A stretch of DNA of 64,000 bases, from assembly GCF_900107305.1 (NCBI RefSeq), contig NZ_FNPL01000016.1, forward strand, positions 20,987-84,986. The letters are read 5' to 3'. This document shows, one piece after another, positions 44,139-52,647 of the stretch; the stretch's first letter is position 1; every line of letters starts with the position of its first letter. The notes below the pieces were generated by a model. The model searched no databases. It was not told the origin of the DNA and worked only from the letters and a program-made list of their open reading frames with translations. Source of the DNA: Thermoactinomyces sp. DSM 45892. GTDB taxonomy: Bacteria > Bacillota > Bacilli > Thermoactinomycetales > Thermoactinomycetaceae. Position numbers and translations under genes: made by a program.

Positions 44139-44576
44139 TTAGCTCGTTACATCGATAATCGCAAACATCAATTCCCCTGATGCGACTATCTTTCCATCTA
44201 CACTCGCCGTACCTTTCCCTTTACCAATACTTCCTTTAAAACGAGTTAATTCCACCTCTAAGCGCAGCTGATCCCCGGGAACAACTTGTCCACGAAAACG
44301 AAAGCCATCAACCCCTGTAAGGAAACCCGTTTTTCCTTTATGCTCTTCTGAAGTGAGAACCGCCAATGCTCCCACTTGAGCTAATGCTTCGACGATGAGC
44401 ACACCCGGCATGACTGGATAATGGGGGAAATGTCCCTGAAAAAATGGCTCGTTTATCGAAACATTTTTAATGCCGATTGCCCGAACATTCGGTTCACATT
44501 CCAACACACGATCCACTAATAAAAAAGGATATCTGTGTGGAATTGTCTCTTTAATCTTCTCAATAGCCCATTCCAT
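44139..44576 (-). CDS. fabZ: 3-hydroxyacyl-[acyl-carrier-protein] dehydratase FabZ
   Basis: 145 residues, single hot-dog domain. [13 protein letters not shown] at the N-terminus, the catalytic His in [20 protein letters not shown] (about 45-64) with the Glu nearby, and [12 protein letters not shown] are typical. It dehydrates beta-hydroxyacyl-ACP in fatty acid elongation. ATG 44576 follows GAGG by 7 bases. It lies 16 bases after the malic enzyme gene. Confidence 0.95.
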   Translation of the reverse strand: MEWAIEKIKETIPHRYPFLLVDRVLECEPNVRAIGIKNVSINEPFFQGHFPHYPVMPGVLIVEALAQVGALAVLTSEEHKGKTGFLTGVDGFRFRGQVVPGDQLRLEVELTRFKGSIGKGKGTASVDGKIVASGELMFAIIDVTS

Positions 44577-44592
44577 AAACAAACCTCATTTC

Positions 44593-45918
44593 TTATTTAC
44601 TTGATTCCTCTTTCATCACGGCCATCTCGACTGCTTCTGCTACAATTTGATGTGCTCCTAAATCGAGTGGGTGAGGAACTAACTGGCCTGGCTTGGTATG
44701 GTTTGAAATAGCCGTAGCCGCTGCTACTAACATATCATGGGTAATTCGTTTTGCTCCAGCATTTAATGCTCCACGGAAAATACCTGGGAATCCGAGAACA
44801 TTATTTACCGATCGTCCATCTGCTGCAAACAAAGCTCCTGCTTTAATCGCCTCATCTGGCTCGATTTCTGGTTTTGGATTGGAAAGAGCCAGTATCACTT
44901 GTCCCTTTCGAACCCATTCAGGCTTGATTAAGTTAGGTACACCCGTCGTAGCAATTACAATATCGCATTTCTCCATCACTTCTTCAAGCGAGTGAGCCGG
45001 TGTCCCGCCATACATAGCAAGTCGATCTAAGGCCGTTGGCTGACGATCCACCCCAACCATTTCCTTTACACCGTAAGCCATAAACATCCGACAGATAGCT
45101 AAGCCCGCTGCTCCCAGTCCGATTTGCCCTACCACTGCTTCTTTTAGATTCACGCCTGCACTACGGCACGCAGACATAACAGCTGCCAATGTGACTACAG
45201 CGGTACCATGCTGATCATCATGCATCACAGGAATATCAAGTTCTTCGATCAAGCGTTCTTCTATTTCAAAGCAGTGCGGAGAGCCTATATCCTCTAGTAA
45301 GATACCCCCAAACCCTTTTGAAATCCTCTTTACGGTTGTTATGACTTCAGCCGGATCACTCGTATCCAGCAGGATAGGGATCCCGCTAATTCCTGACAAT
45401 CGATCAAATAAGGCCGCCTTCCCCTCCATTACCGGCATCCCTGCCAATGGTCCAATATTTCCAAGACCTAAAATAGCCGTTCCATCTGTAATGATGGCAA
45501 CGGTATTTCCTATGCTTGTATAGTATTGAGCCAAAGACGGGTCCTCTTCAATCGCACGGCACACGTTGGCAACACCGGGCGTATATACTTTTCGTAAGTC
45601 ATCTAATGAACGGATATCAAAGCGGCTACTCATATGAATCTTACCGCCTTCATGGGCGTGAAGAACATCATCGGAGACAGCTCTTACATGGATTCCCTCT
45701 CCTAGTTGTTCAACGGCCGATATCGCCGTTTCTAATTGCTCTTCACTTTCACACTGTACTGTAATATCCCGTACCGTCGAATAAGGTCCTATTTGTCTGG
45801 TTTTAATCTCGCCGATATCCCCACCAAATAAGCCAATGGCCGTTGTCACTTTCCCTAAATTCCCTGGCTTTGATGGTGTTTCGACTATAATAGTGCGAGT
45901 TACATTTCTTGCCCCCAT
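44593..45918 (-). CDS. Malic enzyme with N-terminal ACT domain
   Basis: 441 residues. The first 80 or so form an ACT domain (IIVETPSKPGNLGKVTTAIG), a likely amino-acid or metabolite sensor. The rest is malic enzyme: YTPGVANVCRAI (catalytic Tyr), MPVMEGKAALFD (catalytic Lys), LEDIGSPHCFEIE and MHDDQHGTAVV (metal site), and the NAD(P) Rossmann VGQIGLGAAGLAICRM. It converts malate to pyruvate and CO2. The cofactor preference is not clear by eye. Confidence 0.92.
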   Translation of the reverse strand: MGARNVTRTIIVETPSKPGNLGKVTTAIGLFGGDIGEIKTRQIGPYSTVRDITVQCESEEQLETAISAVEQLGEGIHVRAVSDDVLHAHEGGKIHMSSRFDIRSLDDLRKVYTPGVANVCRAIEEDPSLAQYYTSIGNTVAIITDGTAILGLGNIGPLAGMPVMEGKAALFDRLSGISGIPILLDTSDPAEVITTVKRISKGFGGILLEDIGSPHCFEIEERLIEELDIPVMHDDQHGTAVVTLAAVMSACRSAGVNLKEAVVGQIGLGAAGLAICRMFMAYGVKEMVGVDRQPTALDRLAMYGGTPAHSLEEVMEKCDIVIATTGVPNLIKPEWVRKGQVILALSNPKPEIEPDEAIKAGALFAADGRSVNNVLGFPGIFRGALNAGAKRITHDMLVAAATAISNHTKPGQLVPHPLDLGAHQIVAEAVEMAVMKEESSK

Positions 45919-45961
45919 GTCGCATCCTCCTAATTTTATGTATACAAGAACGATATCGCAA

Positions 45962-45991
45962 AGAGAAAGAATCGGGGTTCATCGCCCCGAT
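45962..45991 (-). terminator. Terminator after the phosphatidyltransferase gene
   Basis: Minus strand ATCGGGG-CGATGAA-CCCCGAT followed by TCTTTCTCTT. Confidence 0.65.
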
Positions 45992-46012
45992 CCCCTTATT
46001 ATTCACATTCTC

Positions 46013-46534
46013 TTACTCATTTACCACTTTTAATTGGAACATATAAGACAAAGTCGCGATATAAGAGAGCCCAATTACAATCCATAGTATCGTTGGAGCA
46101 TATGGAACATCAAACATAACCATAAATAACACAAGATACGAAAGTACCGTTGTCAATTTCCCTAAAAAATTAGCAGGCACTGTCTTCCTGCCTTGAAAAT
46201 GAACAATCGCCCCATAAACAATCATACCCAAATCACGGAATAGGATTGCACATGCCGCTTCCCATGAGATTTTATCTGACAATAATAAGGATAGAAAAAT
46301 GGCCATTAACATACACTTATCCGCGAGCGGGTCTAACATAGCACCCATTTGCGTTACTTGATTATTACGCCTAGCAAGATACCCATCTACTACATCGGTC
46401 AGGCCCGCTAAGAAGATAATTCCGATCGCCCAACAAAGACGCGCTGGCGAAGGAATGTCCGAAAAGAATATGAACAAATAAACTGGAACTAATAGAAAAC
46501 GAACCAACGTCAACAGATTGGGCACATTCAACAT
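46013..46534 (-). CDS. pgsA: CDP-alcohol phosphatidyltransferase (PgsA-like)
   Basis: 173 residues with five or six helices. The family motif D-G-x2-A-R-x8-G-x3-D-x3-D is complete: DGYLARRNNQVTQMGAMLDP followed by LAD. It starts PNLLTLVRFLLVPVYLF, as in PgsA, which makes phosphatidylglycerophosphate from CDP-diacylglycerol and glycerol-3-phosphate. ATG 46534 follows GGAGG. Other CDP-alcohol transferases (for example cardiolipin-type) are possible, so the gene name is moderately sure. Confidence 0.82.
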   Translation of the reverse strand: MLNVPNLLTLVRFLLVPVYLFIFFSDIPSPARLCWAIGIIFLAGLTDVVDGYLARRNNQVTQMGAMLDPLADKCMLMAIFLSLLLSDKISWEAACAILFRDLGMIVYGAIVHFQGRKTVPANFLGKLTTVLSYLVLFMVMFDVPYAPTILWIVIGLSYIATLSYMFQLKVVNE

Positions 46535-46559
46535 AGTCCCTCCTAAGCAGTGGTTTGAC

Positions 46560-46599
46560 ACGAAGAAACCCCGTCTACTTAAGCGGGATGTAGGGGGTT
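46560..46599 (-). terminator. Terminator after the EpuA-family gene
   Basis: Minus strand AACCCC-CTAC-loop-GTAG-AC-GGGGTT followed by TCTTC, starting at the stop codon. Confidence 0.55.
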
Positions 46600-47251
46600 A
46601 CTTCTGATAAATTAAGTTATATAAGTGTTCCCAAGAGCTCCAACTAAATGTGTCTGAAATGGGCTTTCCACCAATTATCGTATTCCCGATCACTAGACCC
46701 GTTATTAATGCCGCTATCAATAACATCGGAATCCAGAAAATTTTTATAGCTGCTTTCAAAGGACTTCTTTTTGTTTCTGGCTTTATTTCGTTAGCGATTC
46801 CTTCTTGATCCTCTTGGTCTATAGGCTCTACTCGTTCTTGTTCATTATCATGCGCTTCAAAAGAAGTTTTCACAACCTCATCCTGCGCATGCTCTTCCTT
46901 CTTGAGATCTTCTTCATCATCAAGTACAGTCGTATTTTCCTCTTTTAGAGGTGTTTCAACTGCAGCAGAAGCTTCCTGAAGCTGTTCAAGGTCTACCTTA
47001 TATTCTTTAAAATCAAGAGGGCTGAGTGTATCTTCAAAATTGGCAAGCTTGTCCTCCTTAGAATCCTCACTCCCTTGCATTCCTTCCTCTTTTTTCAGTT
47101 CTTTAAACTCATCATTCAACCCTTCGTCTGTTCGCTTTTCTTCCTCTTTTTGACTCCACTTCAATTTACCCACCATCACACGATCCTCTTGGGTATCTGT
47201 ATGATTTTTTTCATCAAGCTCCATCTCTTTTTCTCGGTCTAATTGACTCAT
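46598..47251 (-). CDS. EpuA-family protein with long acidic N-terminal extension
   Basis: 217 residues. The last 50 or so (FWIPMLLIAALITGLVIGNT, IIGGKPISDTFSWSSWEHLY) match the EpuA family, small membrane proteins of Firmicutes often mis-named 'RNA polymerase subunit beta': one helix, then G-x-P-x-D-x-F-x3-W-x-H. The preceding 165 residues are very rich in Glu, Asp, Lys and Gln with no fold apparent, and should lie in the cytoplasm. EpuA proteins are usually far shorter. It lies downstream of spoIIID in the same direction. Confidence 0.75.
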   Translation of the reverse strand: MSQLDREKEMELDEKNHTDTQEDRVMVGKLKWSQKEEEKRTDEGLNDEFKELKKEEGMQGSEDSKEDKLANFEDTLSPLDFKEYKVDLEQLQEASAAVETPLKEENTTVLDDEEDLKKEEHAQDEVVKTSFEAHDNEQERVEPIDQEDQEGIANEIKPETKRSPLKAAIKIFWIPMLLIAALITGLVIGNTIIGGKPISDTFSWSSWEHLYNLIYQK

Positions 47252-47438
47252 TTTTTCTACCTCTCCAAAAGCAGATCATTTTTTGTAAACCCACGTACAT
47301 CTTATTCTGTCTATATAAAAAACGAATGCTGTCTTATACAGCAACACTTTACGATCATAAATAAAATATATCCTAGAAAAAACAGTACGTCTAGATTCAT
47401 CTGTGACGACTCTGTTAGATTGTACCATAAATTTGAAC

Positions 47439-47504
47439 ACACCGGAGGATTCCTTTTATTGTCATTTCGTCAATTTTGTTACATAAAAAGTACTACTCCG
47501 GTGT
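47439..47504. repeat. Inverted repeat after spoIIID
   Basis: ACACCGGAG (47439-47447) and CTCCGGTGT (47496-47504) are perfect 9-base arms around a 48-base AT-rich spacer. It lies directly after the spoIIID stop and could help end that transcript, but no U tract follows. Confidence 0.4.
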
Positions 47505-47512
47505 AGTGGATA

Positions 47513-47803
47513 TCAGATTTTTACCGCTTCTTTCAAACGAGAATCTTTGGTATTTGGCTTTCTTTTATATTTGATCTTCGTAGCTTCTCCACCTCTAAGA
47601 TGACGAATAGATTTATGATATTCTAATATTTCTTTTACTTGATTTGCTAAATCAGGATTAATCTCTGGTAATCTTTCCGTTAAATCTTTATGAACCGTAC
47701 TTTTTGAAACTCCGAATTCCTTGGCAATCGAGCGAACTGTATTTTTTGTTTCTACAAAGTATCTTCCAATTTTTATAGTACGTTCTTTTATATAGTCATG
47801 CAT
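47513..47803 (-). CDS. spoIIID: Sporulation transcriptional regulator SpoIIID
   Basis: 96 residues, a mother-cell DNA-binding protein that works with sigma-E and later sigma-K genes. MHDYIKERTIKIGRYFVETK begins it. The helix-turn-helix is NTVRSIAKEFGVSKSTVHKD, followed by the basic C-terminal region. ATG 47803 follows GGGAGGACGG; the longer frame lacks a site. A candidate sigma-E promoter lies 35 bases upstream. Confidence 0.96.
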   Translation of the reverse strand: MHDYIKERTIKIGRYFVETKNTVRSIAKEFGVSKSTVHKDLTERLPEINPDLANQVKEILEYHKSIRHLRGGEATKIKYKRKPNTKDSRLKEAVKI

Positions 47804-47837
47804 CGATTCCGTCCTCCCTCCCCTCATTTCTTGATAA

Positions 47838-47865
47838 AGTATATGAGGCAAAAATGAGGTTATTC
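47838..47865 (-). promoter_or_regulatory. Candidate sigma-E promoter of spoIIID
   Basis: Minus strand GAATAA, 14 bases, CATATACT, close to the sigma-E pattern (ATATT/GAATA-type -35, CATANNNT -10). This agrees with the sigma-E control of spoIIID known in Bacillus. Confidence 0.6.
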
Positions 47866-47884
47866 TTCGAATTTGGACAGGAAT

Positions 47885-47910
47885 AGAAAAAACCCACTAT
47901 TTCGTGGGCT
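47885..47910 (-). terminator. Terminator after spoIIQ
   Basis: Minus strand AGCCCAC-GAAATA-GTGGGTT followed by TTTTC. Confidence 0.85.
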
Positions 47911-47919
47911 TTTCTTATA

Positions 47920-48588
47920 TTACTTGATAAATGGCTCTGGGTTTTGAGGTTGGTTATTCTTTCTTACCTCGAAGTGTAAGTGATTTCCATCAGCTTGTTC
48001 AAACTTGTTCGTACCTGCTTGTCCTAGAACATCGCCTTGGTTTACGGTTTGCCCCACTTTTGCAGAAGTGGCAGCTAAACTTTGGTAAATGGTAATGAAA
48101 CCATTTTCATGCTTCACTTCAACTTGTAAGCCGACTAATGGGTTCGTTTCAACTCTGGTCACTGTACCGCCCATTGCAGCTACCACATCAAATGACTTGC
48201 CGTCTTTTCGTGAAAAGTTTATACCTGTATTTCGATAGAAAGTGCCTTGATAATTGACAAGGGCTAGCTCTTTATCTTGGCTAGTCATTTTCTCATCATA
48301 AAACTTCTTGGTGACCGTCACTCCGGCGTTAGATGCTACAGGCAGTACCATCTTTTCAGCAGTGGATGGTTTTTCTACGGGTAAGATGGTATCAATCGAT
48401 GGCATATTTTTGCTTACGTCTTTGCTGACAGTCCCCTGTACCAACCATACTCCGCCTAGTACAAGCGCGACGACTGTTACGTACACAGCGGGAAAGAACC
48501 ATTTTTTCGTCAGGAGTCTTTTCCACGCAAGTTGGCGTTTGTTTTGATTCAAGAAGGATACCTTCGTTTTTGGATCCTCTATTTTCAT
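47920..48588 (-). CDS. spoIIQ: SpoIIQ forespore LytM-domain protein, degenerate metal site
   Basis: 222 residues. One membrane helix (about 33-53), then an M23/LytM domain at about 110-222. SpoIIQ sits in the forespore membrane and binds SpoIIIAH to form the channel across the engulfing membranes. The first zinc ligands of active M23 enzymes (HxGxD) are replaced: the segment reads RNTGINFSRKDGKSFDVVAA, with Asn in both positions, while the later HLHFEVR is kept. So it is probably a structural, non-hydrolytic member, as in B. subtilis. Position next to spoIID and spoIIID supports the name. Confidence 0.9.
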   Translation of the reverse strand: MKIEDPKTKVSFLNQNKRQLAWKRLLTKKWFFPAVYVTVVALVLGGVWLVQGTVSKDVSKNMPSIDTILPVEKPSTAEKMVLPVASNAGVTVTKKFYDEKMTSQDKELALVNYQGTFYRNTGINFSRKDGKSFDVVAAMGGTVTRVETNPLVGLQVEVKHENGFITIYQSLAATSAKVGQTVNQGDVLGQAGTNKFEQADGNHLHFEVRKNNQPQNPEPFIK

Positions 48589-48609
48589 AAGTTTCTCACC
48601 TCTGACTAC

Positions 48610-48638
48610 ATTGTCGACGTGAAAAACTCATTTTATAC
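48610..48638 (-). promoter_or_regulatory. Candidate sigma-F promoter of spoIIQ
   Basis: Minus strand GTATA, 15 bases, GTCGACAAT, a fair match to the sigma-F/sigma-G pattern GTATA-N15-GGNNANANT (one mismatch). SpoIIQ is sigma-F dependent in Bacillus. Confidence 0.55.
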
Positions 48639-48737
48639 CTAAGTTGTTAAATTTTTGGTATATTGCGAGTGGATGAAAATCATTATAGTTTGTCGATAGT
48701 TGCGAGAGATTCGCTTGATTCATTTCAGCGGACATCT

Positions 48738-49874
48738 CTACTTCCTTCTAAACTCACTAATATGAATCCCCTGATAATAATGCTTCACGATTTTGTCCGC
48801 TTTTGCACCCGTCTGTGCCATAAGATTCGCGCCCCATTGGCTAAGTCCTACCCCATGACCATAGCCATATGTGGTAAATGTAATTTTGTCGCCATTTTGT
48901 TTCCACGTAAAGTCAGAGGAGGCTAGTCCGAGGGCTTCTCTCACTTCTCTACCCGAAAAATTCTTGTCACCGATACGTAAGCTAGCAATACGGTTCCCCG
49001 TTGTCTTCTTCACGATTCTCATCTGGTTTCCAGCTTGTAATGCTGATACTGGTACATCTAACGATTTTTTCGTTTGCTTCTCCAGTTTAGAAAAAACTTC
49101 TGCCAAAGGATACGTAGCCTCCCGCTCAAACTTAGGGGAAGAACGATCCCATGATGAGTCAACGCTAACAAGATACGGATACTTAGCAGTAAAGTATTCA
49201 TCCGAGTTTTCCGTTCTACCATTACTAGTAGAGAAAAAGGCGGCGTAGATCGGCTTTCCTTGATACGTTAAAATCTGTCCTCTCGTTTCTTCAATAGCCA
49301 GTTTTATCTTCGCTTTATACTCTTGATAGCGATCTTTCCATTGGTTTTTTAGCTTGTCGTCCGTTGAATAGGCTTGATGTTGCACTGTATCCGTTACATC
49401 TGCTAATTGATGGGGAAGCCCATATGATTTTAGGTTCACAGTAGAATTCTTTTCTAATCGATTCACCACAAAAGTCCGTGCCGCCATCGCTTGTGCTTTG
49501 AGCGCTTCAATCTCAAACGTAATCGGCATCTCCGCGGCAACGACTCCCTCCAAATAGGTCTCCAATGGAAGTGAGATCACTTTCTTCTCTTTAGACAAGT
49601 ACACCCGTACATTGGGATTATAGGTGCTGGCATTTACTCTCTTAGCTTCTGTTATATTCTCTTTCTGCGTACTAGGATTCATCTCCTTCTCCTGGCTTCC
49701 TTGACCAGCCACAAGTGCCGCATTCGACCCAAATCCCACCAGAACCGTCGGAATCGCTAATAATAATAAAATGCCCCCGATAAAGAGGAGGATCATCTTT
49801 CCTTTGAACCAAAGCCTCTTATTTCCTCGTATCCGTCTCCATCTTGCCAACCATATCTCCTTAGACGATTTCAC
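48738..49874 (-). CDS. spoIID: Stage II sporulation protein D (lytic transglycosylase)
   Basis: About 378 residues. Membrane helix at about 25-45, then the SpoIID domain: YLEGVVAAEMP with the catalytic Glu (about 120), AQAMAARTFV, SNGRTENSDEYF and the C-terminal YGYGHGVGLSQWGANLMA. It cleaves glycan strands during engulfment. GTG 49874 is chosen because GAGGGGGATAAAG precedes it; ATG 49889 lacks a site. CATAGAGT at 49912-49905 could be a sigma-E -10 box, with a weak -35. Confidence 0.95.
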   Translation of the reverse strand: MKSSKEIWLARWRRIRGNKRLWFKGKMILLFIGGILLLLAIPTVLVGFGSNAALVAGQGSQEKEMNPSTQKENITEAKRVNASTYNPNVRVYLSKEKKVISLPLETYLEGVVAAEMPITFEIEALKAQAMAARTFVVNRLEKNSTVNLKSYGLPHQLADVTDTVQHQAYSTDDKLKNQWKDRYQEYKAKIKLAIEETRGQILTYQGKPIYAAFFSTSNGRTENSDEYFTAKYPYLVSVDSSWDRSSPKFEREATYPLAEVFSKLEKQTKKSLDVPVSALQAGNQMRIVKKTTGNRIASLRIGDKNFSGREVREALGLASSDFTWKQNGDKITFTTYGYGHGVGLSQWGANLMAQTGAKADKIVKHYYQGIHISEFRRK

Positions 49875-49988
49875 CTTTATCCCCCTCATCTATCTGTTTA
49901 CACTACTCTATGGGTTTCCTCATGACTCTAGAACTGAGTTTGATAGATTTCAAAATTGGGAATAGACAAATAAGATTGTGTAAGCTCA

Positions 49989-50021
49989 TAAAAAAGCACG
50001 TCGCCCTCTAGCAACGTGCTT
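49989..50021 (-). terminator. Terminator after murA
   Basis: Minus strand AAGCACGT-loop-ACGTGCTT followed by TTTTATG. Confidence 0.85.
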
Positions 50022-50033
50022 CCGAAGAAAAAT

Positions 50034-51332
50034 TTATGCAAAAGTTACTTGCTGTACCTTCTCTACTTCTTCACCAATCTTTACTCGGGAGATAGTAGCA
50101 CCTAGCTTTTGTAACTTTCCTACTAAATCTACATAACCACGATCAATATGTTTTAGCTCTGTCACTTCTGTAATGCCATCCGCAACTAATCCGGTGAGCA
50201 CGAGCGAGGCACCTGCACGCAAATCGGTTGATTTCACCTCAGCCCCTGATAGTTTGTGGCCACCTTCAATGACAGAGGAACGACCCTCAATTTTAATATG
50301 TGCATTCATACGCTTAAACTCTTCTACGTGCATGAAGCGATTTTCAAATACGGTTTCCGTAATCATGCTTGTGCCTTTTGCGGTCAACTGGAGCGCCATC
50401 ATCTGCGACTGTAGATCGGTTGGGAACCCAGGATATGGTAGAGTCTTCACATCAACTGGCTTCAAATCCCCTTTTGCACTTACATGAATGCCGTTATCCC
50501 CATCTAACACACTAACACCCATCTCTCGCAACTTAGCGACTAGAGGTACTAAGTGTTCGGAGATTGCCCCCTCTACAAATACATCGCCACGTGTAATGGC
50601 CGCAGCGACCATATAAGTCCCTGCTTCAATACGATCTGGAATCACGGTATGCTCCGTGCCACGTAGGAAATCGACCCCATCAATTCGAATCTCATCCGTA
50701 CCAGCCCCGCGCACTCTAGCACCCATCGCATTTAGAAGGTTCGCTAAGTCTACGATTTCTGGTTCACATGCTGCATTTCCGATCACCGTGCGCCCCTGCG
50801 CGAGTGTCGCCGCCATCATTAGATTTTGGGTCGCTCCTACGCTAGGAAAATCGAGATAGATATTCGCACCTTGTAGACGATCTGCTACAAATCCTTCTAC
50901 ACAACCATGTGAAACTTCAAATTGAACACCCATCGCTTCAAAGCCTTTAAGGTGAAGATCAATTGGACGTGAACCAATCGCACAACCACCAGGTAACGGG
51001 ATGCTAGCATGTTTTTTACGAGCCAAAAGAGGTCCCATCACTAAGATAGAAGCACGCATTTTCCGAACTAACTCGTATGGAGCGGCTGTATTCGATAAAG
51101 TCTCTGCATTAATCGTTACAGAATCCTCTCCTAACTTTGCTTCTGCTCCTAAACTGTTTAGTGTTTCGGTAATGGTTTTTACGTCTTCCAATAACGGAAC
51201 ATCTTCAATGTGGACGCTTCCCCTAGATGCCAAAAGCGATGCCGTGATAAGTGGAAGCACTGCATTTTTGGCTCCATGAACTTTTACTCTACCTTTTAGC
51301 CTAGCTCCACCCTGTACAACGATTTTTTCCAA
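50034..51332 (-). CDS. murA: UDP-N-acetylglucosamine 1-carboxyvinyltransferase
   Basis: 432 residues, EPSP-synthase-like fold. First committed step of peptidoglycan synthesis (PEP plus UDP-GlcNAc). [19 protein letters not shown] (about 16-34) carries the catalytic Lys-Asn. [20 protein letters not shown] holds the PEP-binding Cys, the fosfomycin target. TTG 51332 is chosen because GGAGGGAA precedes it by 5 bases; the longer frame overlaps ywmB and is not family-like. It lies downstream of ywmB and upstream of spoIID, as in Bacillus. Confidence 0.96.
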   Translation of the reverse strand: MEKIVVQGGARLKGRVKVHGAKNAVLPLITASLLASRGSVHIEDVPLLEDVKTITETLNSLGAEAKLGEDSVTINAETLSNTAAPYELVRKMRASILVMGPLLARKKHASIPLPGGCAIGSRPIDLHLKGFEAMGVQFEVSHGCVEGFVADRLQGANIYLDFPSVGATQNLMMAATLAQGRTVIGNAACEPEIVDLANLLNAMGARVRGAGTDEIRIDGVDFLRGTEHTVIPDRIEAGTYMVAAAITRGDVFVEGAISEHLVPLVAKLREMGVSVLDGDNGIHVSAKGDLKPVDVKTLPYPGFPTDLQSQMMALQLTAKGTSMITETVFENRFMHVEEFKRMNAHIKIEGRSSVIEGGHKLSGAEVKSTDLRAGASLVLTGLVADGITEVTELKHIDRGYVDLVGKLQKLGATISRVKIGEEVEKVQQVTFA

Positions 51333-51352
51333 TGATCTTCCCTCCGCTTGAT

Positions 51353-52087
51353 CTAATATTCTATGGTGATAATCGGTGTCCCCATTGTAAGGACCGCCCG
51401 ATTGGTCTGATAATTCCAGCGCGCGGAAACTTGTAAATTCATTTCGCCGCCCTGTGTAACAATGCCAGATCCCCATCTCGGTATGAAATAGGAGATACTA
51501 ACCGTTTTTTCAGTTTTCATTTCTTCAATTTGAGTTGCTCCCAAAGGCTTTGTTGTTGATTGAATCAAGCTTTTTAATTCACTCGCTTGCTTCAAATCCA
51601 CATCTCCTTGAATCGAGAAATGAAGACTTGGAGTCATCCCGAACGTTTGGCAAATTTGCTGAAATTGCGTTTGATATTGGTGCAAACGAGCATCTGGTGC
51701 ACCCGTTCCCCTCAGTTCCAATGATACATATGGCTTTTTCTTTATTTCTGTAGGTTGATCATCTATGACTCGAACCGCTATTTTTAAAGAAGGCGAGAGT
51801 GAATGATCACTTTGGTAGCGCACACCGTCTTCGCTTTTATACTTCTGTAAGTCTGTTCCATCGAATTCACCGTTCAGTCGTTTTGCTAGTTCTTCCACTT
51901 CTTGCGATGTGAACAACTGGTTGGTTCGACTTCCATGATGGAGAACAAATAGCGATGGAGTTGATCTGGTTGTCTGATAATGATCCAAAATTTCTCGAAT
52001 CGAATCCGTTTGAGCTTGGGTATTTCCCATCAACAATACACAAAGTACAATCCAAACCAGAAACGCTCCCCACTTTGCCTTCATCAC
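51353..52087 (-). CDS. ywmB: YwmB family secreted protein
   Basis: 244 residues: a signal peptide or anchor (about 5-25, ending NTQAQ), then two similar alpha/beta halves of the TATA-box-binding-like fold seen in the YwmB family. [20 protein letters not shown] and [20 protein letters not shown] are typical segments. Function unknown. Its place directly before murA is conserved in Bacillales and is the main support for the name. Confidence 0.87.
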   Translation of the reverse strand: MMKAKWGAFLVWIVLCVLLMGNTQAQTDSIREILDHYQTTRSTPSLFVLHHGSRTNQLFTSQEVEELAKRLNGEFDGTDLQKYKSEDGVRYQSDHSLSPSLKIAVRVIDDQPTEIKKKPYVSLELRGTGAPDARLHQYQTQFQQICQTFGMTPSLHFSIQGDVDLKQASELKSLIQSTTKPLGATQIEEMKTEKTVSISYFIPRWGSGIVTQGGEMNLQVSARWNYQTNRAVLTMGTPIITIEY

Positions 52088-52157
52088 TCATACCCCTCAC
52101 GTACACAGAATTTTCTCACTATCATTGTGTACATGAAATCAATAGATTATACCTATA

Positions 52158-52403
52158 CTAAGATGATATAAGGCTAGGAAGCCATCTCGACCATGTCAAA
52201 TAGTCCAAGATAAACCTGGCTAGCAAATGTCCTAATATAACCGATAAAAAGATCATCATCCATTTTACGTGATACGCTTGTTTCACTCGCAAAATAGCCT
52301 CGATCCGGACATTCAGCAGGAGTCTCCACGCAAGTACAATGCAAAAGAGCGATATGAAAATAGATAATAAGGACTGAAAACCAATCGATGCCGCTCCGTT
52401 CAT
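52158..52403 (-). CDS. ywzB: DUF1146 membrane protein (YwzB)
   Basis: 81 residues with two membrane helices (about 7-28 and 48-68) separated by RIEAILRVKQAYHVKW. This is the DUF1146/YwzB layout; function unknown. ATG 52403 follows AAGGGGTG by 6 bases. It lies upstream of ywmB, the conserved order. Confidence 0.82.
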   Translation of the reverse strand: MNGAASIGFQSLLSIFISLFCIVLAWRLLLNVRIEAILRVKQAYHVKWMMIFLSVILGHLLARFILDYLTWSRWLPSLISS

Positions 52404-52582
52404 GCTATGCACCCCTTTCACGTCTTGTTCTCTCTGCAATAAACCTATGGTATCGTAAATTCCAATCGGAATCAAAGAAATCCTGCGTTTGACTTTTTTT
52501 TGCTATATTTCGAAGCTTTCTTTTTAAAAACCAATTACTAGTTTAATCTTTTTTCACCTACGACGCAAACGCATAATGAATA

Positions 52583-52628
52583 GGCTCACCATACAAATTT
52601 TGTAAAATGAAAATTTGTATGGTGAGCC
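52583..52628. terminator. Long hairpin after nuoN
   Basis: GGCTCACCATACAAATTTT (52583-52601) and its exact complement (52610-52628) form a 19-bp perfect stem with an 8-base loop, 20 bases after the nuoN stop. Only a weak T-rich stretch (TATTCATT) follows on the minus strand. It probably ends the nuo transcript, but it could protect its 3' end instead. Confidence 0.65.
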
Positions 52629-52647
52629 AAATCGCCTTCGAAAAGAA

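Noticed and set aside
47243..47506. Plus-strand frame of 87 codons between the EpuA-family gene and spoIIID
   Set aside because: No ribosome binding site, unusual residue composition, and it runs through an inverted repeat.
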